In this document: positions 7,074-14,746 of the stretch, piece by piece
How positions within the stretch are numbered: position 1 is the first letter of the stretch
Layout: each line of letters opens with the position of its first letter
Origin: an uncultured Fusobacterium sp.
Lineage (GTDB): Bacteria > Fusobacteriota > Fusobacteriia > Fusobacteriales > Fusobacteriaceae
Length of the DNA stretch: 14,746 nt
Assembly (NCBI GenBank): GCA_900541465.1
Contig: UQJY01000023.1
Span: forward strand, 1-14,746
Reading direction: 5' to 3'
The notes under the pieces: generated by a model
Database searches by the model: none
What the model was told of the DNA's origin: nothing
The model's input: the letters and a program-made list of their open reading frames with translations, nothing else
Made by a program: the position numbers and the translations under genes

Positions 7074-7085
7074 ATAGAGTATAAT
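7055..7085 (+). promoter_or_regulatory. Probable internal promoter ahead of atpI-atpC
   Basis: TTGACT at 7055-7060 and a perfect TATAAT at 7080-7085 are separated by 19 bases, longer than the ideal 17. The start would fall near 7091, giving a leader of about 35 bases before atpI. This is the best promoter-like sequence anywhere near the atp genes, better than what is visible before atpZ. Confidence 0.6.
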
Positions 7086-7125
7086 ATTTTAGTCATTAGT
7101 TTTTAAAACAGAGAAAGGTTTTTAT

Positions 7126-7500
7126 ATGGAAGAAATAAAAAATTTAATAAGAAGAGCATCAGTTACTTCAGCCATTATAATAATATACGGTCTTATAGTA
7201 AAAGAAAAAATGGTCTGCATAGGAATGTTTGGAGGTTCTCTTATTTCCATTTTAGCTTTTTATATGCTCTGTATTGATGTAAAATCCATAACAGTGAGAG
7301 GCGGATCTTATAAAGCGGGGATACTTAGTTATCTTAAGAGATATTTTCTTTATGCTTTATCCCTTGGATCAGCAGCTTATTTTTTTGGAACAGGAATGAT
7401 GTTAAGTACAGCCATAGGATTATTAAATATAAAGTTTAATATCTATTTAATGGTTTTATATAAAAATTTTATAAATTTTAAAAATAAGTACTTAAAGTAA
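7126..7500 (+). CDS. atpI: AtpI-like ATP synthase-associated membrane protein
   Basis: This is a 124-residue protein with four predicted membrane helices (roughly 13-28, 31-50, 71-89, 91-115) arranged as two hairpins, and a basic N-terminus and C-terminus, matching the AtpI (ATP synthase protein I) topology. Residue similarity within this family is low, so the call rests on topology and on its place directly before atpB. In Propionigenium modestum, a relative with a Na+ ATP synthase, AtpI was reported to help assemble the c-ring; a similar role is inferred here. AAAGG precedes ATG 7126, and atpB begins 18 bases after its stop. Confidence 0.7.
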   Translation: MEEIKNLIRRASVTSAIIIIYGLIVKEKMVCIGMFGGSLISILAFYMLCIDVKSITVRGGSYKAGILSYLKRYFLYALSLGSAAYFFGTGMMLSTAIGLLNIKFNIYLMVLYKNFINFKNKYLK

Positions 7501-7518
7501 AATGAGAGGAGGGTTTAT

Positions 7519-8656
<1,138 letters not shown>

Positions 8657-8659
8657 GAA

Positions 8660-8694
8660 CTAGATAAATTAGTTACAAAAATTAATTAATCTAG
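8660..8694 (+). repeat. Inverted repeat between atpE and atpF
   Basis: CTAGAT at 8660-8665 pairs perfectly with ATCTAG at 8689-8694 across an A/T-rich loop, starting four bases after the atpE stop. Its right arm touches the start of the atpF Shine-Dalgarno site. It might stabilise the atpE message or damp atpF translation, but the six-pair stem is weak. Confidence 0.3.
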
Positions 8695-8702
8695 GAAGGA
8701 GG
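8693..8702 (+). promoter_or_regulatory. Shine-Dalgarno site fixing the TTG start of atpF
   Basis: AGGAAGGAGG ends eight bases before TTG 8711. The first in-frame ATG (8726) would be 23 bases away, too far. The residues between, APQN, match the conserved N-terminus of subunit b in Na+-type enzymes as I remember it. Confidence 0.8.
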
Positions 8703-8710
8703 TAATAATC

Positions 8711-9217
8711 TTGGCACCACAAAATATGCCTGCAATTTCAATTGATATAAATATGTTTTGGCAGATTATAAACTTTTTTATACTTATTGTAGTTTTCAAC
8801 AAGTATTTCAAACATCCTCTTAGAAGAATTATAAGAGAAAGACAATCTAAGATTGCCGGAGAACTTGAAGATGCAAAAAAAGATAAACAAGCTGCCAAAG
8901 ATGCAAGAGAAGAAGCAGAAGAAATCTTGAAAAAAGCCAGAATGGAAGCACATAACATAATCAGTTTATCAGAAAAGAAAGCTGACGAAAGAAAAGAAGA
9001 GATTTTAAAAGAGGCAACTACACAAAGAGATAAGATTTTAAAAAGTGCTGAAGTAGAAGTAGGTAAGATGAAAGCAAGAGCAAGAGAAGTAATAAGAGAA
9101 GAAATGCAGACTCTTGCAGTTCAGCTTGCAGAAAAAATTATTACTGAAAAATTAGATTCAAAAGCTGGAGATATATTAGTAGACGACTTTATTGACAAGG
9201 TAGGGGACGCCGAATGA
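8711..9217 (+). CDS. atpF: F1Fo ATP synthase subunit b
   Basis: This is the peripheral-stalk subunit that, as a dimer, ties subunit a to the F1 head. It has a single N-terminal membrane helix (about residues 13-32, IDINMFWQIINFFILIVVF) followed by a long charged alpha-helix rich in Lys, Glu and Ala through about residue 155. The right-handed coiled coil begins after the conserved KHPLRRIIRERQ. The length of 168 residues is standard. The start is TTG, fixed by the AGGAAGGAGG site. Its last codons overlap atpH by four bases (ATGA at 9214-9217), so the two stalk subunits are translationally coupled. Confidence 0.96.
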   Translation: MAPQNMPAISIDINMFWQIINFFILIVVFNKYFKHPLRRIIRERQSKIAGELEDAKKDKQAAKDAREEAEEILKKARMEAHNIISLSEKKADERKEEILKEATTQRDKILKSAEVEVGKMKARAREVIREEMQTLAVQLAEKIITEKLDSKAGDILVDDFIDKVGDAE

Positions 9218-9744
9218 TAGCAGACAGCCAAATCGGAAAAAGATATGCGGAAGCAATTTTTGAAATAGCTGAGTCTAATAACAGTGTAAAAAACATTTAT
9301 GAAGCACTTAACAGCCTAATGGAATCTTATAAAACAGATAAAGATTTTAAGAACTTTATAGACCATCCATTAATTACAAATGAAGAAAAAATAGAAGCTC
9401 TTGGAAGAATTTATCAAAATGAAACTCAAGAAGTAAAAAATATAATTTTTTATATTCTTGAAAAAAACAGAATGGCAAGTATCAGGGAGATAGTTGCTGA
9501 GTATTTGAAAATTTATTATGCTAAAAATCAAATACTTGATGTAGAAGCTACTTTTGCTAAAAAACTTACAAAAGAGCAGAGAGAAAGACTTATACATAAT
9601 TTAGAGATAAAAACTAAGAAAAAGATAAACCTAGTAGAAAAAGTAGATGCCAGCATAATCGGAGGCGGAATTCTTAAAATCGGAGATAAAATTATAGACG
9701 GTACAGTAAGAACTCAGCTTGATTCTCTGGTTAAGTCACTGTAA
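9214..9744 (+). CDS. atpH: F1Fo ATP synthase subunit delta
   Basis: This subunit sits on top of F1 and joins the b dimer to the alpha subunits. The N-terminal six-helix domain begins with IGKRYAEAIFEIAE (about residues 7-20), contains FIDHPLITNEEK (49-60), and the C-terminal part ends with the family signature GGGILKIGDKIIDGTVRTQL (about 150-169). The length of 176 residues is typical. ATG 9214 lies within the end of atpF with a GGGG-rich stretch (TAGGGGA) just upstream as a modest ribosome site, so re-initiation after atpF is likely. atpA begins 27 bases after its stop. Confidence 0.96.
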   Translation: MIADSQIGKRYAEAIFEIAESNNSVKNIYEALNSLMESYKTDKDFKNFIDHPLITNEEKIEALGRIYQNETQEVKNIIFYILEKNRMASIREIVAEYLKIYYAKNQILDVEATFAKKLTKEQRERLIHNLEIKTKKKINLVEKVDASIIGGGILKIGDKIIDGTVRTQLDSLVKSL

Positions 9745-9758
9745 ACTACACATAAATC

Positions 9759-9765
9759 GGAGGTG
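9759..9765 (+). promoter_or_regulatory. Shine-Dalgarno site fixing the TTG start of atpA
   Basis: GGAGGTG at 9759-9765 lies six bases before TTG 9772. The reading frame starting there gives the usual N-terminus [12 protein letters not shown] of alpha subunits, while the next in-frame ATG lies well inside the conserved beta-barrel domain. Confidence 0.85.
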
Positions 9766-9771
9766 TAATCG

Positions 9772-11274
9772 TTGAATATCAGACCAGAAGAGGTAAGTAA
9801 CATAATTAGAACTGAGATAGAAAATTATAAAAAAAGCCTCGATATAAAAACTTCAGGTTCTGTATTGGAAGTCGGAGACGGGATTGCCAGAATATATGGT
9901 CTTAGCAATGCTAAAGCGGGAGAACTTTTAGAGTTTACAAACGGAATAATGGGAATGGTTTTAAACCTTGAAGAAAACAACGTTGGAGCTGTTATTCTTG
10001 GAGACTTCTCTCAAATTAAAGAAGGAGACGAAGTAAAAGCAACAGGAAGAATAGTTTCTGTTCCTGCAGGTGAAGGATTCCTTGGAAGAGTTGTAAATGC
10101 TTTAGGAGACCCAATCGACGGAAAAGGTGAAATTGAAGCAGTTAAATATATGGATATAGAAAGAAAGGCTTCTGGAATCATTTCCAGAAAACCTGTATTT
10201 GAACCTTTACAAACAGGAATTAAATCAATAGACGGAATGGTTCCTATTGGAAGAGGTCAAAGAGAACTTATAATCGGAGATAGACAAACAGGTAAAACTG
10301 CAATAGCTGTTGACGCAATTATCAACCAAAAAGGAACAGGGGTAAAATGTATCTATGTTGCAATAGGACAAAAAAGATCTACTGTTGCTCAAATTTATAA
10401 AAAATTAGAAGATTTAGGTGCTATGGAATATACAACAATAGTTGCTGCCACTGCATCAGAAGCTGCACCGCTTCAATATCTTGCACCATATGCAGGAGTT
10501 GCCATGGGAGAATATTTCATGGATAAAGGTGAACACGTTTTAATAATATATGATGACCTTTCTAAACATGCTGTGGCTTACAGAGAAATGTCACTTCTAT
10601 TAAAAAGACCGCCTGGAAGAGAAGCTTATCCTGGAGACGTATTCTATCTTCACTCAAGACTTCTTGAAAGAGCGGCAAAACTTTCTGACGAATTGGGAGG
10701 AGGTTCAATAACAGCACTTCCTATTATTGAAACTCAAGCAGGAGACGTTTCTGCATATATCCCGACAAACGTAATTTCAATTACAGACGGTCAGATTTTC
10801 CTAGACTCTCAATTATTCAACTCTGGATTCAGACCAGCTATTAATGCGGGAATTTCAGTTTCAAGGGTTGGAGGTTCAGCTCAAATAAAAGCTATGAAAC
10901 AGGTTGCTGCAAAAGTTAAACTTGAACTTGCTCAATATACAGAATTATTAACATTTGCTCAATTTGGATCAGACCTAGATAAAGCAACTAAGGCTCAGCT
11001 TGAAAGAGGACACAGAATAATGGCTGTATTGAAACAACCTCAAAACAGACCTTATGCTGTTGAAAAACAAGTTGTATCTTTCTTTGCTGTTACAAACGGA
11101 TACTTAGATGATGTGGCTGTTGAAAATGTAAGCAGATTTGAAAATGAACTTATAAAAGAATTAGAAAATACAACTTCTATCTTAAATGAAATAAGAGAGA
11201 AGAAAGCACTTAGCAAAGAGCTTGAAGCTAAACTTGCTGAAGCTGTAACTGCATTTAAAAAGAATTTTAACTAA
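9772..11274 (+). CDS. atpA: F1Fo ATP synthase subunit alpha
   Basis: The alpha subunit alternates with beta in the F1 hexamer and carries the non-catalytic nucleotide sites. The Walker A motif is GDRQTGKT (169-176), as normal for alpha; the Walker B-like strand is [18 protein letters not shown] (255-272), with the [21 protein letters not shown] block after it (280-300). The arginine finger that reaches into the catalytic beta site is Arg365 in VSRVGGSAQ. The length of 500 residues is standard, with N-terminal beta-barrel (about 25-95), central ATPase domain (95-375) and C-terminal helical domain. Start codon TTG with a strong GGAGGTG site. The gene lies 27 bases after atpH and 14 before atpG. 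Confidence 0.98.
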   Translation: MNIRPEEVSNIIRTEIENYKKSLDIKTSGSVLEVGDGIARIYGLSNAKAGELLEFTNGIMGMVLNLEENNVGAVILGDFSQIKEGDEVKATGRIVSVPAGEGFLGRVVNALGDPIDGKGEIEAVKYMDIERKASGIISRKPVFEPLQTGIKSIDGMVPIGRGQRELIIGDRQTGKTAIAVDAIINQKGTGVKCIYVAIGQKRSTVAQIYKKLEDLGAMEYTTIVAATASEAAPLQYLAPYAGVAMGEYFMDKGEHVLIIYDDLSKHAVAYREMSLLLKRPPGREAYPGDVFYLHSRLLERAAKLSDELGGGSITALPIIETQAGDVSAYIPTNVISITDGQIFLDSQLFNSGFRPAINAGISVSRVGGSAQIKAMKQVAAKVKLELAQYTELLTFAQFGSDLDKATKAQLERGHRIMAVLKQPQNRPYAVEKQVVSFFAVTNGYLDDVAVENVSRFENELIKELENTTSILNEIREKKALSKELEAKLAEAVTAFKKNFN

Positions 11275-11288
11275 GAAGAGGTGAGGAA

Positions 11289-12140
11289 ATGGCTGGTTCA
11301 GGAGAAATAAGAGACAGAATAAAAAGTGTCCAGTCTACTCATCAGATTACAAAGGCTATGGAAATTGTTTCCACAACAAAATTCAAAAAATTTGCATCAA
11401 TAGTGGCTCAGTCAAGACCTTATTCCGACAGTATTCATGAAATATTAAAGAATATTGCTGCCGGAGTAAAGCATGAGAACCACCCTCTTTTTGACGGTAA
11501 AAAAGAAGTGAAAAAAGTAGGAGTTATTGTAATGACATCTGACAGAGGACTTTGCGGAAGTTTTAACAGTAACACTCTAAAAAAACTGAAAGAATTTGAG
11601 GAACAGCATGCAGGAAAAGAAGTCTCTGTAATTGCAATAGGTAAAAAAGGAAGAGATTACTGTGCTAAAAGAAATTATGATCTTAAGGCAGAATATACAC
11701 AGCTTATCCCTGAAACAATGTTTGAAAAAGCAAAAGAGATAAGTGAAAATATAGTAGAATATTATTATGCTGATATATTTGATGAAGTGTATGTTATTTA
11801 CAATAAATTTGTCTCAGCTTTAAGATGTGATTTAACAGTTAAAAAACTTATCCCTATTGAAAGAGTAGAAACAGATAAGAACACACCATATATATTTGAG
11901 CCTGATGCAGAAGCAATTCTTTCGAGTCTGCTTCCTAAGTATTTAAACATAGAGTTATATCAGGCAATACTTGATAACACAGCTAGTGAGCACTCTTCAA
12001 GAAAAAATTCCATGAAGAATGCAACAGATAATGCTGAAGAGATGATGAAAGAATTAAATCTTCAATATAATAGAGAAAGACAGGCTGCTATCACTCAGGA
12101 AATTTCTGAGATTGTCGGAGGAGCAGCAGCATTAAAATAA
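11289..12140 (+). CDS. atpG: F1Fo ATP synthase subunit gamma
   Basis: Gamma is the central rotor shaft that transmits c-ring rotation to the catalytic head. The long N-terminal helix ([20 protein letters not shown], residues 5-24) and the C-terminal helix with [20 protein letters not shown] form the coiled-coil shaft, and the central Rossmann-like domain includes [13 protein letters not shown] (about 78-90), a family signature. At 283 residues it is in the usual range. GAGGTGAGG stands a few bases before ATG 11289. Spacing to neighbours is 14 bases upstream and 18 downstream. Confidence 0.97.
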   Translation: MAGSGEIRDRIKSVQSTHQITKAMEIVSTTKFKKFASIVAQSRPYSDSIHEILKNIAAGVKHENHPLFDGKKEVKKVGVIVMTSDRGLCGSFNSNTLKKLKEFEEQHAGKEVSVIAIGKKGRDYCAKRNYDLKAEYTQLIPETMFEKAKEISENIVEYYYADIFDEVYVIYNKFVSALRCDLTVKKLIPIERVETDKNTPYIFEPDAEAILSSLLPKYLNIELYQAILDNTASEHSSRKNSMKNATDNAEEMMKELNLQYNRERQAAITQEISEIVGGAAALK

Positions 12141-12145
12141 TAATA

Positions 12146-13559
<1,414 letters not shown>

Positions 13560-13561
13560 TT

Positions 13562-13969
13562 ATGGCGAACTTTAAACTTGAAATAGTAACTCCAAAAGGA
13601 AAGATTTATTCTAAGGAAGTAGAATTTGTTCTTGCAAGAACAACTGAAGGTGATATGGGTATACTTGCAAACCATGCTCCTTTTGTGGCAGAACTTGCTG
13701 TTGGTGAAATGATAGTAAGGGAAGAAAAAGGAAAAGAGATACCTTATTATGTTTCAGGAGGATTTTTAGAAATAAATTCTAATAAAGTAATAGTTCTTGT
13801 TGATGAGGCTATGCTTGCATCAGAAATAGATCTTGAAATGGCAAGAAGAGATGCTGCATATGCAGAAGAAAAATTAAGAAAACTTACAGAGGATAAAAAT
13901 TTAGTTTTAACTCAAAAAACTTTACATGAAGCACTTGTAAAAGTAAGTATCGCAGAAAAATTATTATAA
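13562..13969 (+). CDS. atpC: F1Fo ATP synthase subunit epsilon
   Basis: Epsilon joins gamma to the c-ring and can inhibit ATP hydrolysis through its C-terminal helices. The N-terminal beta-sandwich (about 1-85) holds the signature EGDMGILANHAPFVAEL (about 29-45) and the VSGGFLEINSNKVIVLVDEA stretch; two helices follow (about 89-135). Its length of 135 residues is standard. The start ATG is two bases after the atpD stop, with AAGGGAG inside the last codons of atpD eleven bases upstream, so translation is probably coupled to atpD. It is the last gene of the operon, ending nine bases before the terminator stem. Confidence 0.97.
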   Translation: MANFKLEIVTPKGKIYSKEVEFVLARTTEGDMGILANHAPFVAELAVGEMIVREEKGKEIPYYVSGGFLEINSNKVIVLVDEAMLASEIDLEMARRDAAYAEEKLRKLTEDKNLVLTQKTLHEALVKVSIAEKLL

Positions 13970-13977
13970 TATTTTTT

Positions 13978-14030
13978 AAGAGACTGTTTTTATTAATGAT
14001 TAAACTCATTAGTTCAGCAGTCTCTTTTTT
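13978..14030 (+). terminator. Intrinsic terminator of the atp operon, two-tier hairpin
   Basis: The outer stem AAGAGACTG (13978-13986) pairs perfectly with CAGTCTCTT (14018-14026), and an inner stem ATTAATGA/TCATTAGT (13992-13999 with 14006-14013, one wobble) closes a six-base loop. The outer stem runs into six T residues at 14025-14030. Confidence 0.92.
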
Positions 14031-14162
14031 ATATTCAGAATATAAAGTTTTATTTTTGCAGACAAAATTTAATTAAAAAATGTCAAATGTATAATAAAAA
14101 ATTTTTTTATGATTATTTTTTTATCTTTTTTAACAAGAGTTTTTTTAAGAGAGTGCTTGTTA

Positions 14163-14191
14163 TTGATAAGGGGTTGACGTTGTGATATACT
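14163..14191 (+). promoter_or_regulatory. Promoter of the SLH-domain protein gene
   Basis: TTGATA at 14163-14168 and TATACT at 14186-14191 are separated by exactly 17 bases, and TG at 14183-14184 makes an extended -10 box. A further TTGACG at 14174 lies inside the spacer but has no -10 partner. Transcription would start near 14198, giving a very short leader. The 130 bases between the atp terminator and this promoter are A/T-rich and hold nothing else that I recognise. Confidence 0.75.
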
Positions 14192-14220
14192 GAAAGTAGA
14201 AATAAAAAAGGAGGAACTTC

Positions 14221-14667
14221 ATGAAAAAGCTGCTGACATTAATTTTTGTTATTGCCTCTGTGGTATCTTATGGGGAGCTGAAATATGAAGATATAGATAA
14301 AAATCACTGGGCATACAAATCTGTTGAAAAACTTGTGGCAGAGGGAGTTATAGAAGAAGATTCCTTTAGATTTGAAGGGAATAAGCCTCTTACAAGATAC
14401 CAGTTTGCTTATGATTTAAATAACGCTTTAAATAAAATTGATTTGGAAAAGGCAAATAAAAAAGAACTTGAAATTTTGGAAACACTTGTTGTGGATTTTT
14501 CAAATGAACTTAATAAAATAGGTTTTGATTCTAAGACTTTTGATGAAAGAGTTGAAAATATAGAAAACGAAATAAAAACTTTGAGAGAACTTATAAATAA
14601 AAACAATGAAACTATAAAATCTCTTGAAGAAAGAATTAAGGTTTTGGAAAAAGAAGCAGGGATTTAG
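14221..14667 (+). CDS. Small secreted SLH-domain and coiled-coil envelope protein
   Basis: The first 18 residues form a Sec signal peptide: MKK, a hydrophobic core LLTLIFVIASVV and a likely cut after SYG. Residues about 21-72 are one S-layer homology domain: YEDIDKNHWAYKSVEKLVAEG, then an LTRYQFA motif where the usual form is TRYEFA. Residues about 76-146 are predicted helical, with heptad-like Leu/Ile spacing in the last 40 residues (VENIENEI, LRELI, IKSLEERIKVLEKE), so a coiled-coil oligomer is likely. The order signal, SLH, coiled coil resembles the N-terminal part of OmpM/SomA-type proteins that tie the outer membrane to peptidoglycan, but the beta-barrel is absent: the protein ends at 148 residues with a normal TAG. 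AAGGAGG lies six bases before ATG 14221. It has its own promoter. Exact function unknown. Confidence 0.85.
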   Translation: MKKLLTLIFVIASVVSYGELKYEDIDKNHWAYKSVEKLVAEGVIEEDSFRFEGNKPLTRYQFAYDLNNALNKIDLEKANKKELEILETLVVDFSNELNKIGFDSKTFDERVENIENEIKTLRELINKNNETIKSLEERIKVLEKEAGI

Positions 14668-14719
14668 AAATTAACAAATTAATAAAATACAAGCATTCCT
14701 GTATACTAAAAAATAAATA

Positions 14720-14736
14720 GTATCAAAAAAAGATAC
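14720..14736. repeat. Weak A/T hairpin after the SLH gene
   Basis: GTATC (14720-14724) pairs with GATAC (14732-14736) across seven A residues. On the minus strand the loop is a T-run followed by a T-rich tail, so it could be a weak terminator for a gene entering from the right. It has no T-run on the plus strand. The rest of 14668-14746 shows nothing recognisable. Confidence 0.25.
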
Positions 14737-14746
14737 CTCAATGTAA

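Noticed and set aside
14066..14110. TATAAT at 14090-14095 as an earlier promoter for the SLH gene
   Set aside because: It has no matching -35 box and is followed by a long A/T tract; the promoter at 14163-14191 is far better.
13972..14152. 12-base direct repeat TTTTTTAAGAGA at 13972-13983 and 14141-14152
   Set aside because: Half of it is a T-run in a T-rich spacer, and the similarity fades after it. It is probably chance or a degenerate copy of the terminator arm.

Overview
The window looks like chromosomal DNA of an anaerobic, low-GC member of the Fusobacteriota, probably Fusobacteriaceae (Fusobacterium, Ilyobacter, Propionigenium or Cetobacterium-like). The signs are AT-rich genes in which nearly every arginine is AGA, A-rich spacers with strong purine Shine-Dalgarno sites, and a complete Na+-type F1Fo ATP synthase operon. 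The ATP synthase c subunit carries two ion-site carboxylates (Glu32 and Glu65), as described for Fusobacterium nucleatum. The species cannot be fixed from the sequence alone.

Layout. (1) Positions 2-445: the 3' part of a YesU-like DUF1961 carbohydrate-associated gene. It is visibly richer in GC than the rest and separated from it by a 304-base AT-rich spacer with two inverted repeats. (2) 648-1143: rplS (ribosomal protein L19) as its own unit, with a near-consensus promoter, a leader that can fold two ways, and an intrinsic terminator. (3) 1212-6701: a tightly packed housekeeping operon: signal peptidase I (lepB), a RimI-like acetyltransferase, adenylosuccinate lyase (purB), a Gx-type ECF-like membrane protein, phosphoglucosamine mutase (glmM) and a SAM-dependent methyltransferase. 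(4) 6837-13969: the ATP synthase cluster in the order atpZ-like, atpI-like, atpB, atpE, atpF, atpH, atpA, atpG, atpD, atpC, closed by a two-tier hairpin terminator at 13978-14030. (5) 14163-14667: a separately promoted gene for a small secreted protein with one SLH domain and a coiled coil, likely a peptidoglycan-binding envelope protein.

How the genes work together. The atp genes encode all eight structural subunits (a, c, b, delta, alpha, gamma, beta, epsilon) plus two small membrane proteins, expected to couple ATP synthesis or hydrolysis to Na+ movement. A probable internal promoter before atpI overlaps an inverted repeat, so the operon may have two entry points. Three subunits (b, alpha, beta) start with TTG behind strong Shine-Dalgarno sites, which may help set subunit stoichiometry. 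The lepB-to-methyltransferase operon mixes secretion, purine synthesis and cell-wall precursor synthesis.

I found no clearly new multi-gene system. The most informative points are the two-carboxylate c subunit with its C-terminal extension, the inverted repeat on the atpI promoter, the alternative rplS leader folds, the barrel-less SLH protein, and the compositional break at the left end.
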